From: Actinomycetes bacterium
GTDB taxonomy: Bacteria; Actinomycetota; Coriobacteriia; Anaerosomatales; Anaerosomataceae
DNA length: 39,417 nt
Direction of reading: 5' to 3'
Assembly (NCBI GenBank): GCA_021373175.1
Contig: JAJFTE010000038.1
Coordinates: 1 to 39,417 of the forward strand
Made by a program: the position numbers and the translations under genes. Position 1 is the stretch's first letter, and each line of letters begins with the position of its first letter. Shown piece by piece: positions 1-7,610 of this stretch. Under the pieces are notes generated by a model that made no database searches, had not been told where the DNA came from, and worked only from the letters and a program-made list of their open reading frames with translations.

Positions 1-393
1 GTTCACTTCTTCCGGCACACGATCGTCATAGCAGCGGTTCCCGGCCTCCATGTGGCACACGCGGATGCCCATTCGCTTGGCCACGAATGCCGCAAGGCCG
101 GTGTTGGTATCGCCGAGGACAAGAACCGTGTCGGGCTGCTCGGCGGCGAAGAGCTCCTCCGCCTTCACCAGGATCTGACCGATCTGGTCCGCAAAGCCGG
201 TGCCCCGCACTCCCATGTAGACGTCCGGGTCGCGGACGCCGAGCTCGCGGAAGAACATGCCCGAGAGGCGATCATCGTAGTTCTGACCGGTGTGCACCAG
301 CAGGTGGTCGCACGTCTCGTCGAGCACCTCGATGACCCGCGACAGGCGGATGATCTCCGGGCGTGTGCCGAGCAGGGTGATGACCTTGGGCAT
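1..393 (-). CDS. wecB: UDP-N-acetylglucosamine 2-epimerase family protein (3' end outside window)
   Basis: Minus-strand reading frame with its ATG at 393-391, open to the window edge; 131 codons of a protein usually about 370-380 residues. Visible are the N-terminal LLGTRPEIIRLS motif, HTGQNYDDRLSGMFF, VLVLGDTNTGLAAFVAKRMG and HMEAGNRCYDDRVPEEVN, hallmarks of the WecB/Cap5G group of nonhydrolysing epimerases that interconvert C2 epimers of UDP-HexNAc in the cytoplasm. The HMEAGNRC variant and the neighbouring dehydratase favour the Cap5G/WbjD type (UDP-L-FucNAc synthesis) over plain UDP-ManNAc formation; this is inference. The start codon follows the stop codon of the upstream dehydratase directly, so the two are translationally coupled. 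Confidence 0.9.
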   Translation of the reverse strand, partial: MPKVITLLGTRPEIIRLSRVIEVLDETCDHLLVHTGQNYDDRLSGMFFRELGVRDPDVYMGVRGTGFADQIGQILVKAEELFAAEQPDTVLVLGDTNTGLAAFVAKRMGIRVCHMEAGNRCYDDRVPEEVN

Positions 394-1449
394 CTACGCC
401 TCCAGGTAGCTCGCACCGACGATGTCCGGGATCTTCTCGGCCAGGAACTTCGCGAGCGCTCCCGGGCTCATGAGCGCACCAGCCGAGCTGTAGTCGCCAA
501 CCAGGGCGGGCTGGGCGACCGGGCCCGCGAGCTCGGGCAGCATCGGCCGCAGCGCGAAGTAGCCCTCGTGGCCGGCGATGGTGCGCGTCGCCTCCTCCTC
601 GGAGAGCAGGATCTCGTGGATCTTCTCGCCGGGGCGGATGCCGGTGATGACCGTCTTGATGTCCCGGTCACCGATCAGAATCGACGCCAGGTCGGTCATC
701 TTCGCGCTGGGGCACTTGGGGATGTACGTCTCGCCCGGCGCTGCCGAGCGCACCGCCGCGAAGATGGTGTCGACGGCGTCTTCGAGGGTGAGCAGGAAGC
801 GCGTCATCTCGGCAGTCGTGATTGTGACGGGTCCTCCGGCCGCGATCTGACCGAGAAAGAGCGGCACGACCGATCCGCGCGACGCGAGGACGTTTCCGTA
901 CCGGGCCGCGATAAACCGCGTGTTCGGCGCCCGCAGGTTACCCTCGATGTAGACGCGCTCCTGGATGGCCTTCGTCATGCCCATGACGTTGACCGGCTTG
1001 CACGCCTTGTCCGTCGAGATGCCCACGACGGTTTCCACCGGCAGGTCGTTCTCGGCGATCGCGCGCACGAGGTTCTCGGCGCCACCGATGTTCGTGCGGA
1101 CTGCTTCCCACGGGTAGTACTCGCAGCTTGGCACCTGCTTGAGCGCCGCGGCGGCGAACACGATGTCGGCATGCTGTGCCACGCGCACGACGCTTGCGTA
1201 GTCGCGCACGTCACCGATGATGAATCTGAGCCGCTGACGCGAGTTCTCGAAGATGACCTCGTCAGTGGCCATGCACCGCTGCATGAAGTCGAGACGCATG
1301 TAGTGCTGCTTCGCTTCATCCCGCGAAAAGACGGTCACGCTCTCGGGCAGTCCTTCGGATCCCGAGAGCAACCGTCGTATGAGCACCTGGCCGAGCGAAC
1401 CCGTGCCGCCGGTGACAAGAACCTTCTTGCCTTCGAACAGTAAAGACAC
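394..1449 (-). CDS. UDP-GlcNAc 4,6-dehydratase (CapE/WbjB-like, extended SDR)
   Basis: 351 residues, GTG start at 1449 behind GGAGG with 7-nt spacing. The N-terminal Rossmann motif TGGTGSLG binds NAD(P); GDVRDY, AAALKQVPSCEYYPWEA and STDKACKPVNVMGMTK follow the polysaccharide biosynthesis dehydratase pattern, with the catalytic Lys in MxxxK (Met in place of the usual Tyr, typical of this family). The size matches soluble Cap5E/WbjB rather than the membrane-anchored 600-residue CapD. The family converts UDP-GlcNAc to a 4-keto-6-deoxy sugar nucleotide, the first step to deoxy-amino sugars in capsule or O-antigen. It sits between galU and the epimerase gene; the reductase (Cap5F/WbjC) expected between 4-keto formation and 2-epimerisation is not in the window. 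Confidence 0.9.
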   Translation of the reverse strand: MSLLFEGKKVLVTGGTGSLGQVLIRRLLSGSEGLPESVTVFSRDEAKQHYMRLDFMQRCMATDEVIFENSRQRLRFIIGDVRDYASVVRVAQHADIVFAAAALKQVPSCEYYPWEAVRTNIGGAENLVRAIAENDLPVETVVGISTDKACKPVNVMGMTKAIQERVYIEGNLRAPNTRFIAARYGNVLASRGSVVPLFLGQIAAGGPVTITTAEMTRFLLTLEDAVDTIFAAVRSAAPGETYIPKCPSAKMTDLASILIGDRDIKTVITGIRPGEKIHEILLSEEEATRTIAGHEGYFALRPMLPELAGPVAQPALVGDYSSAGALMSPGALAKFLAEKIPDIVGASYLEA

Positions 1450-1496
1450 GTCCTACCTCCGGAGATCGCACGTTCAGAAGAGTGCGGCGTCTCTTC

Positions 1497-2348
1497 CTAC
1501 CCCAGCATCCTCTCCAGCGCCTCTCGCAGCGCGGGCCCGTACTCCTGGCTCTGAAGCGCGAGCGTGACGTTCGTCTCGAGCCACGATAGCACGTTGCCGG
1601 TGTCGTAGCCGCTGCACTCCATCGTCACCGCGTAGACGTCCTCCTGCCTGAGGAGCTCGCGGAGCGCGTCGGTGAGCTGGATCTCCTCACCCCGCCCGGG
1701 CTCGATGGTCGGCAGGATCTTCATGATGAGCGGCGTCAACAGATACCTGCCGAAGATGGCGAGGTTACTGGGGGCATCGTTCACCGGCGGCTTCTCGACG
1801 AGGTCGGTGAGTTTCCAGACGCCCGGCTCGACTTCGACCCCGGCGATGACGCCGTAACGGCTCACCAGGTTCTGCTCCACCGGCGTGACCGTCAGAACCG
1901 AGGCGCCGTACGTCTCATAGACTTGCCGCAACCGGCCCAGGCACGAGTTGTCCGGAACGATCACATCACCGAGCAGCACGAAGAACGGCTCATCGCCGGT
2001 GTGGGCGGCACCGCGAAGCACCGCATGGCCAAGTCCCCGCGGCCGCTTCTGGCGGACGTAGAACACCTCAGCCAAATCCGAGATGGCCCGCACCTGCCGC
2101 AGCATCTCCACTGCACCGGAACGCTCGAGAAGGTCCTCAAGCTCGAGGGAGCGATCGAAGTGGTCCTCGATCGCCCGCTTGCCACGGCCGGTGATGAGCA
2201 GTATGTCATCGACACCAGCGGCGACGGCCTCCTCGACCACGTACTGGATGACCGGCTTGCCGAGCACCGGGAGCATCTCCTTGGGCTGTGCCTTCGTGGC
2301 GGGCAGGAAGCGCGTACCAAGGCCAGCGGCCGGAATGATGGCTTTCAT
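1497..2348 (-). CDS. galU: UTP-glucose-1-phosphate uridylyltransferase
   Basis: 283 residues, the normal GalU length. The N-terminus carries the nucleotidyltransferase signature PAAGLGTRFLPATKA followed by PKEMLPVLGKP; VLLGDVI, LTDLVEKP and GRGEEIQLTDAL match the GalU substrate-binding segments. It makes UDP-glucose in the cytoplasm for glycan synthesis. It lies 47 nt downstream of hemL and 47 nt upstream of the dehydratase, all on the minus strand, so it may be read through from the haem genes or from an unseen promoter in the short gap. The start at the ATG 2348-2346 gives the canonical MKAIIPAAG beginning. Confidence 0.95.
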   Translation of the reverse strand: MKAIIPAAGLGTRFLPATKAQPKEMLPVLGKPVIQYVVEEAVAAGVDDILLITGRGKRAIEDHFDRSLELEDLLERSGAVEMLRQVRAISDLAEVFYVRQKRPRGLGHAVLRGAAHTGDEPFFVLLGDVIVPDNSCLGRLRQVYETYGASVLTVTPVEQNLVSRYGVIAGVEVEPGVWKLTDLVEKPPVNDAPSNLAIFGRYLLTPLIMKILPTIEPGRGEEIQLTDALRELLRQEDVYAVTMECSGYDTGNVLSWLETNVTLALQSQEYGPALREALERMLG

Positions 2349-2395
2349 GACATGTCCTTTACGATCGTCGTATACAGAAAGGGTGCCGCTGTGAG

Positions 2396-3694
2396 CTATG
2401 CTCGCCTATCGTACAGCGTCGCGAGCACTTCGGCGGCCGCGTCTGTCATCGCGATGATGTCGGCGTCGCTGTGCGCAAGCCCCACGAACGTTGCCTCGAA
2501 CTGGCTCGGCGCGATGGTGATGCCGTGGTCGAGCATGCCCGTGAAGTAGCGCGCGTAGCGCTCGGTGTCGCAGGTGGAGGCGCTCTTCCAGTCGCGGACC
2601 GTCTCGGCGGTGAAGAACATGCACGCCATCGAGCCCACGCGCGTGAGGTACGCGTCGATGCCGGCCGAGCGAACTGCCGAGCGGAGCCCGGACTCCAGCA
2701 GCGCGCCCTTGCGCTCGAGCTCGTCGTAGACGCCCGGCTGGCTGAGCGCGTCCACGAGCGCGAGTCCCGCGATCATCGCGACCGGGTTGCCCGAGAGCGT
2801 GCCGGCCTGATACACGGGGCCGATGGGCGCCAGGTGCTCCATGATCTCGCGCTTGCCGCCAAAGGCGCCCACGGGGAAGCCGCCGCCGATGATCTTGCCG
2901 AGCGTGGTGAGATCCGGCATGACACCGTAGCGCTCCTGCGCGCCGCCGAGCGCCACGCGGAAACCGGTGATGACCTCGTCGAAGATGAGCAGCACGCCAT
3001 ACTCGTCGCAGAGCGCGCGCAACCCGGCAAGGTATTCCTCGGCAGGCGGGACGACGCCCATGTTGCCGGCGACCGGCTCCAGGATGATCGCCGCCACCTT
3101 CTCGCCGACCTCGGCAAGCACCGCCGAGACGGCGCCGAGGTCGTTGTACGGCAGCACGATGGTGTCGGCGATGGCGCTGGCGGTGACGCCGGGCGTACCG
3201 GGGATGCCGAGGGTCACCAGGCCGCTGCCCGCCGCGCACAGAAGCGCGTCGGAGTGGCCGTGGTAGTTGCCGTCGAACTTGATGAACTTCTCGCGTCCGG
3301 TGTAGCCGCGCGCCAGACGGATCGCGCTCATCGTCGCCTCGGTGCCCGAGGAGACCATGCGCACCATCTCCACCGACGGAACGGCGCTCACGACCGCCTC
3401 GGCCATCCGCACCTCGACCTCGGTGGGCGCTCCGTAGCTCGTGCCGCGCTCCAGCTGCTCGCGGACGGCGTCGAGCACCTCATCGGGGGCATGGCCGAGG
3501 ATCATCGGACCCCAGGAGGCGACGAAATCGATGTACTCGTTGCCGTCAACGTCCCAGACACGCGAGCCCTTCGCGCGATCGTAGAAGACCGGCTCGAGCC
3601 CGACGCTCTTAAACGCGCGGACCGGCGAGTTCACGCCGCCTGGGATAACGCGGCAAGCCTCGGCAAAAAGACGTGAAGAGTTCGTGTGCCGCAT
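2396..3694 (-). CDS. hemL: Glutamate-1-semialdehyde 2,1-aminomutase
   Basis: 432 residues. HemL converts glutamate-1-semialdehyde into 5-aminolevulinate, the second step of the C5 route to tetrapyrroles. Visible motifs are the N-terminal [25 protein letters not shown], the PLP-binding aspartate in [12 protein letters not shown] and the Schiff-base lysine near residue 267 in [15 protein letters not shown]. The ATG at 3694 is separated by a single base from the stop codon of ahbAB, showing operon membership. Length and motifs are complete, with no sign of damage. Confidence 0.97.
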   Translation of the reverse strand: MRHTNSSRLFAEACRVIPGGVNSPVRAFKSVGLEPVFYDRAKGSRVWDVDGNEYIDFVASWGPMILGHAPDEVLDAVREQLERGTSYGAPTEVEVRMAEAVVSAVPSVEMVRMVSSGTEATMSAIRLARGYTGREKFIKFDGNYHGHSDALLCAAGSGLVTLGIPGTPGVTASAIADTIVLPYNDLGAVSAVLAEVGEKVAAIILEPVAGNMGVVPPAEEYLAGLRALCDEYGVLLIFDEVITGFRVALGGAQERYGVMPDLTTLGKIIGGGFPVGAFGGKREIMEHLAPIGPVYQAGTLSGNPVAMIAGLALVDALSQPGVYDELERKGALLESGLRSAVRSAGIDAYLTRVGSMACMFFTAETVRDWKSASTCDTERYARYFTGMLDHGITIAPSQFEATFVGLAHSDADIIAMTDAAAEVLATLYDRRA

Positions 3695-3695
3695 G

Positions 3696-4715
3696 TCAGT
3701 CTCCCTCGGCGAAGTACTTCATCGACGTCTTCTTGAACTCCCGGACAGAGTACAGTAGGCGCGGCGCCTCCAGGCCGGTCGCTTCGCGGATCCGCTCGGC
3801 CACGGCCTCGACCTCCTCGCGCGTCCTGCCGTGAATCATCGTGTACAGGTTCGCCGGCCACGTCGGCGCCGAAGGGCGCTGGTAGCAGTGGCTCACTTCG
3901 GGGAAGGACGCCATGATGCGGCCCACTTCTTCGACGCGCTCTTCCGGCGCGTGCCACACGCCCATCGCGTTGGCCGAGAAACCCGTGCGATGGTGCCGGA
4001 TAGCCGCACCGAAGCGGCGGACGACGCGCGTGTCGACCCACTGGCGCGTGCGCTCGAGGACCCACGCTTCATCGACGTCGTACCCGCACTCCGCGAGCGT
4101 CCTCGCGAGTTCGAGGAACGGCCGCTCGGTGACGTGCAGGTCGGCCTGGAGCAGCCGGGCGAGCGCCTTCTCCTCGCGAGAGAACTCGACGGCCTCGGTC
4201 TCGGCCGGCTTGCTCACGAGCGGCGCTTCGGCAGGCTCGTCACGCTCGCCCGTGAAGTCGAAGTCGACCTTGATCTTGAAGAGCCGGATCGCAGGCAGGT
4301 CGAGGACATCGTCGATGCCGGTGCGCTCGCCGATCTCGTCAAGGATCGCCTGTACGCGCGCCGGCGAATGCGCGATGATCGTGAACCACACGTTGTAGCG
4401 GTCTTCGCGCTCGTAGTTATGCGTGACGTTCGGATACTCCGAGATGAGCGCGGCGACCTCCTCCACGCGCTCGTCAGGCACCGCGATCGCGCAGAGCGTG
4501 CTCGTGTAGCCGAGGCGGTGCGAATCGAAGATCGCGCCGGTGCGGCGGATGACGCCTGAGGCTTTCAGCCCGCGAACGCTCGCAAGCACGTCGGCCTCGG
4601 TCACGCCAAGGTCCCTGGCGAGCGTCTCGAACGGCCGCGAGGCAACGGGGAACGCCGTCTGGATGCGGTCGAGCACCCGGCGATCGAGGTCGCTGAGTTC
4701 GACTGTCGGCATCAT
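3696..4715 (-). CDS. ahbAB: Fused siroheme decarboxylase (AhbA-AhbB)
   Basis: 339 residues made of two Lrp/AsnC-like halves of about 160 residues each. The first half (residues about 5-155) has an HTH segment, [20 protein letters not shown] and [15 protein letters not shown], the AhbA pattern. The second half (about 178-335) has [20 protein letters not shown] and [20 protein letters not shown], the AhbB pattern. In characterised systems AhbA and AhbB are separate polypeptides forming a heterodimer that decarboxylates siroheme to 12,18-didecarboxysiroheme; here both are in one chain. The gene overlaps the ahbD stop by the ATGA at 4715-4712 and abuts hemL. Two consecutive ATG codons occur at the start; either could be used. 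Confidence 0.93.
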   Translation of the reverse strand: MMPTVELSDLDRRVLDRIQTAFPVASRPFETLARDLGVTEADVLASVRGLKASGVIRRTGAIFDSHRLGYTSTLCAIAVPDERVEEVAALISEYPNVTHNYEREDRYNVWFTIIAHSPARVQAILDEIGERTGIDDVLDLPAIRLFKIKVDFDFTGERDEPAEAPLVSKPAETEAVEFSREEKALARLLQADLHVTERPFLELARTLAECGYDVDEAWVLERTRQWVDTRVVRRFGAAIRHHRTGFSANAMGVWHAPEERVEEVGRIMASFPEVSHCYQRPSAPTWPANLYTMIHGRTREEVEAVAERIREATGLEAPRLLYSVREFKKTSMKYFAEGD

Positions 4716-6052
4716 GCGGGCTCCTCATACTCGGCACGCATGGACGCGGGGACGTACACGCAGTAGGGCTCCTCGGCAAGGTAGTCGCCGGTGACGGAGA
4801 GCGCGCGGGCGCGGCACCCGCCGCAGACGGCTTTGTACTCGCAGGCGCCGCACTTGCCCTTGAGGAGCGAATAGTCGCGCAGCTCGTTGAAGACCTTGGA
4901 CTCCGTCCAGATCTGTGAGAACGGCTGCTCTTTCACGTTGCCGAGCTGCATGTCGAAGTACCCGCACGGCTGGATGTCGCCGGTGTGACTGATGAAGCAA
5001 AACGTGATGCCGCCGAGACACCCGCGCGTCATCGCGTCGAGGCCGTACTCCTCGCGCGTGACTTTCTTGCCCTCTGCCTTCGCCTTCTGGCGGATGATGC
5101 GGTAGTAGTGCGGCGCGTCGGTGGGCTTGAAGTGCAGCGACGACGTCTTCTGGCGCTCGTACGCCCACTCCAGAACCTTCTCGTACTCCTCGGGAGGCAG
5201 TTCCTTGTCGAGCAGGTCCTCACCGCGGCCGGTCGGCACGAGCATGAAGATGTGGAAGGCGTCCACGCCGAGCGACTCGGCGAGCGTGTGCATCTCTTCC
5301 ATACGGTCCGCGTTCATGGTGGTGACCGTCATGTTGATCTGCACGCCCACGCCGTGGCGCTTCGCGATCTTGATGCCCTCGATCGTCTTGTCGAAGCACC
5401 CGACCTGCCCGCGGAACGCGTCGTGCTCCTCGGCTGTTGGGAAGTCGACACTGACCGAGATGCGCGTGATCTTGTGCTCGGCCATCTTGGCGGCGATCGC
5501 TTCGGTGATGAGCGTGGCGTTGGTGCCGATGACCGGCATGGCGCCCTTGTCCTGCGCGTAATCGACGATCTCCCAGATGTCCGGCCGCATGAGCGGCTCG
5601 CCGCCCGTGAGGATGATGATCGGGTTCGTGATGGTCACGATGTCGTCGATGGTGCTCTTGATCTGATCGAGCGAGAGCTCGCCTTCGTAGGCGCCGAACT
5701 CGGCGGCCGCGCGGCAGTGCGCGCATGAGAGGTTGCAGGAGCGTGTGATCTCCCAGGCGATGATGCGCGGCGCCTTGATCCCGGTGCGCGCCTCGTACGC
5801 TGCGGCCGCCTCGCCGCCGCCGGGCCGGAAGCCCATCGACCGCGCGCCGCCGTGCCGCTGCGTGCCGCCCGGATGTCCGCCAGGGTGACTGCCCGGATGC
5901 CCCGTCGGCATCGGGATTCCCACCGCGGTCTGGCCGCAGCCCTTCTCGGCGTCGGCCATAGCTTGCTCGTCTATCGTCGGACGCGTGTCCCCGAACTCCT
6001 CGTCCAGCTCCAGGTCGGGACGTGCGTCGGCGTTGCCTACATTCTCAGCCAT
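4712..6052 (-). CDS. ahbD: Haem b synthase, radical SAM (AhbD)
   Basis: 446 residues. AhbD oxidatively decarboxylates two propionates of Fe-coproporphyrin III to vinyl groups, the last step of the siroheme-dependent haem route. A radical SAM cluster motif CNLSCAHC lies near residues 106-113, with LTGGEPLMRPD and the C-terminal SPASM-like cysteines (CGYFDMQLGNV, then CGACEYKAVCGGCRARAL) for an auxiliary cluster. The GIKAPRIIAWEITRSCN context is typical of AhbD rather than AhbC. The N-terminal 85 residues form an acidic then Gly/Pro/His-rich extension (GHPGSHPGGHPGG near residues 51-63). It starts 6 nt after the hemB stop and overlaps ahbAB by 4 nt. Confidence 0.92.
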   Translation of the reverse strand: MAENVGNADARPDLELDEEFGDTRPTIDEQAMADAEKGCGQTAVGIPMPTGHPGSHPGGHPGGTQRHGGARSMGFRPGGGEAAAAYEARTGIKAPRIIAWEITRSCNLSCAHCRAAAEFGAYEGELSLDQIKSTIDDIVTITNPIIILTGGEPLMRPDIWEIVDYAQDKGAMPVIGTNATLITEAIAAKMAEHKITRISVSVDFPTAEEHDAFRGQVGCFDKTIEGIKIAKRHGVGVQINMTVTTMNADRMEEMHTLAESLGVDAFHIFMLVPTGRGEDLLDKELPPEEYEKVLEWAYERQKTSSLHFKPTDAPHYYRIIRQKAKAEGKKVTREEYGLDAMTRGCLGGITFCFISHTGDIQPCGYFDMQLGNVKEQPFSQIWTESKVFNELRDYSLLKGKCGACEYKAVCGGCRARALSVTGDYLAEEPYCVYVPASMRAEYEEPA

Positions 6053-6058
6053 GCGTAC

Positions 6059-7039
6059 CTAGCCTTCCTTGAGCCAGCGCGCGGCATCCTTCGCGTGATA
6101 CGTGATGATGAGGTCCGCGCCCGCGCGCTTGAAGCCGAGAAGCGTCTCGAGCACGACGCGCTTCTCGTCGATCCAGCCATTGGCGGCGGCAGCCTTCACC
6201 ATCGCGTACTCGCCGCTCACGTTGTACGCACAGGTGGGGTAGCCGAACTCGTCCTTCACGCGGCGGATGATGTCCATGTACGCGAGGGCGGGTTTCACCA
6301 TCACGATATCGGCGCCCTCGTCGATGTCGAGCGCGGTCTCGCGAAGCGCCTCCTCGCCATTGGCGGGGTCCATCTGGTAGCCGCGACGGTCGCCGAACGC
6401 CGGAGTGCTGTCGGCGGCATCGCGGAACGGACCGTAGTACGCGCTCGCGTATTTGGCCGAGTAGGCCATGATCGGCACGTCGCTGAAACCCTCGGCGTCG
6501 AGCGCGGCGCGAATGGCGGCCACGCGGCCGTCCATCATGTCGCTCGGTGCCACCATGTCGGCGCCTGCCTCGGCATGCGAGACGGCGGTCTGCGCGAGCA
6601 GCTCGAGCGTGACGTCGTTGATGACGCAACCGTCGTCATCGAGCGCGCCGCAATGGCCGTGAGAGGTGTACTCGCACATGCAGACGTCGGTGATCACATA
6701 GAACTCGGGAGCGTGCGCCTTGATGGCGCGAATCGCCTGCTGCACGATGCCGTCCTCGGCATACGCGCCTGTTCCGGCCTCGTCTTTCGTCTCCGGGATG
6801 CCGAACAGGATGACCGCCGGAATGCCGAGCGACTTGAGCTCGTCGATCTCGGCGGGCAGCTGGTCGAGCGAGATGTTGAACACACCGGGCATCGAGGAGA
6901 CCTCGCGGCGGACACCGGTGCCAAACTCCACGAACATGGGATAGATGAGGTCGTTCGCGTCAAGCGACGTCTCGCGCACCATCGCGCGTATCGTCTCGGT
7001 CCGCCGCAAACGGCGCGGCCGGTAGGTGGGGAAGTGCAT
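6059..7039 (-). CDS. hemB: Delta-aminolevulinic acid dehydratase (porphobilinogen synthase)
   Basis: 326 residues from the ATG at 7039, which has a GGAGG site 5 nt upstream; longer upstream readings lack a sensible start. HemB condenses two 5-aminolevulinate molecules into porphobilinogen. The zinc-type active-site loop [27 protein letters not shown], the Lys in [15 protein letters not shown] and the Schiff-base Lys in [10 protein letters not shown] are all present, so the enzyme should be a catalytically intact zinc-dependent form. It is followed closely by ahbD, ahbAB and hemL. Confidence 0.97.
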   Translation of the reverse strand: MHFPTYRPRRLRRTETIRAMVRETSLDANDLIYPMFVEFGTGVRREVSSMPGVFNISLDQLPAEIDELKSLGIPAVILFGIPETKDEAGTGAYAEDGIVQQAIRAIKAHAPEFYVITDVCMCEYTSHGHCGALDDDGCVINDVTLELLAQTAVSHAEAGADMVAPSDMMDGRVAAIRAALDAEGFSDVPIMAYSAKYASAYYGPFRDAADSTPAFGDRRGYQMDPANGEEALRETALDIDEGADIVMVKPALAYMDIIRRVKDEFGYPTCAYNVSGEYAMVKAAAANGWIDEKRVVLETLLGFKRAGADLIITYHAKDAARWLKEG

Positions 7040-7085
7040 GATAACCTCCAGCTGATTGGCGCGGACGCTGTGGCCCGCGGCCCTG

Positions 7086-7310
7086 TTAATCGACGAACTC
7101 GTCGATGTTGATGGTCGTTTGCGCGGGCGGTGCGGGCGGTGCAACCTTCGGCGTAGCGCCCGTCTTATAGTCGACGAGCCGCTTGTACGCCAGCGCGCCG
7201 TAGACGGCGGCGAATCCTACGGCGGCCCAGAACAGCATCTGAGCGACAACGAAGACGACGTTTCCCCACGACTGGAACCAGCTCAAGAACGCTCCGGTGG
7301 AACCTGTCAT
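7086..7310 (-). CDS. Small membrane protein of unknown function
   Basis: 74 residues from the ATG at 7310, preceded by a purine-rich GAGGGGAG about 8 nt upstream. A hydrophobic segment at roughly residues 16-42 ([21 protein letters not shown]) predicts one membrane span, followed by a basic stretch, a Pro/Ala-rich linker and an acidic tail. I do not recognise the family. It lies between the tRNA-Ala gene and hemB, 46 nt upstream of the hemB start, so it is probably cotranscribed with hemB-ahbD-ahbAB-hemL. A role in anchoring pathway enzymes is conceivable but unsupported. Confidence 0.6.
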   Translation of the reverse strand: MTGSTGAFLSWFQSWGNVVFVVAQMLFWAAVGFAAVYGALAYKRLVDYKTGATPKVAPPAPPAQTTINIDEFVD

Positions 7311-7391
7311 CGAACGACTCCCCTCGTTTCGGGCGGCTGGACGCCGCGCTGCGCCTGCACGATCACGCCGACGCACGGCCGTTGAACCAGC

Positions 7392-7420
7392 CGAGGCGAC
7401 CTGCACTGCAGGCCGCCTCG
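7392..7420 (-). terminator. 13-bp hairpin just downstream of tRNA-Ala
   Basis: Arms 392-404 and 408-420 (plus numbering 7392-7404 and 7408-7420) pair over 13 positions with a 3-nt loop. One pair (7399 with 7413) is a G-U wobble only in minus-strand RNA and a mismatch in plus-strand RNA, which favours a minus-transcript structure. It begins 14 nt after the tRNA 3' end. There is no T-run, so it may act as a processing or pausing element rather than a classic intrinsic terminator. Confidence 0.5.
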
Positions 7421-7433
7421 ACATCGCATCCGT

Positions 7434-7509
7434 TGGTGGAGATGAGCGGACTCGAACCGCCGACCCCTGCGTTGCGAACGCAGTGCTCTCCCAGCTGAGC
7501 TACATCCCC
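7434..7509 (-). tRNA. tRNA-Ala (anticodon CGC)
   Basis: 76 nt including an encoded CCA. The acceptor arm GGGGATG pairs with CATCTCC and contains the G3-U70 wobble that identifies alanine tRNAs. The D arm (GCTC...GAGC), the anticodon stem CTGCG/CGCAG with loop TTCGCAA (anticodon CGC at positions 34-36) and the T arm with TTCGAGT are all intact. It reads GCG codons, common in this GC-rich genome. It sits inside the haem gene cluster between ahbC and the small membrane protein gene, same strand, with its own candidate promoter. Confidence 0.96.
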
Positions 7510-7540
7510 ATGCGCACAACGCCAAGGCGCTCAGCGCAAA

Positions 7541-7574
7541 TGTATACAATGCCGAGCGAATCGCTCTTTGTCAA
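7541..7574 (-). promoter_or_regulatory. Candidate promoter of tRNA-Ala
   Basis: A perfect TTGACA lies at 7574-7569 and an AT-rich stretch containing TATACA at 7546-7541, about 30 nt upstream of the tRNA 5' end. The spacing between these two boxes (22 nt) is longer than usual, so the exact -10 hexamer is uncertain (CATTGT at the 17-nt spacing is poor). The region between ahbC and the tRNA has no other function that I can see. Confidence 0.4.
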
Positions 7575-7581
7575 CGCTTAC

Positions 7582-7601
7582 AGCGGCCGTTTCGGGCCGC
7601 T
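7582..7601 (-). terminator. Stem-loop after ahbC
   Basis: AGCGGCC and GGCCGCT form a 7-bp GC-rich stem with a 6-nt loop, beginning 9 nt after the ahbC stop codon. There is no T-run, so termination here is plausible but unproven. It separates ahbC from the tRNA promoter. Confidence 0.4.
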
Positions 7602-7610
7602 CGTGTGGTG

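Noticed and set aside
52-1443. Long plus-strand open frame of over 460 codons opposite the dehydratase and epimerase genes
   Set aside because: It is antisense to two clear enzyme genes; its composition (Arg, Asp, His, Leu rich) is that of a GC-rich shadow frame, with no motif.
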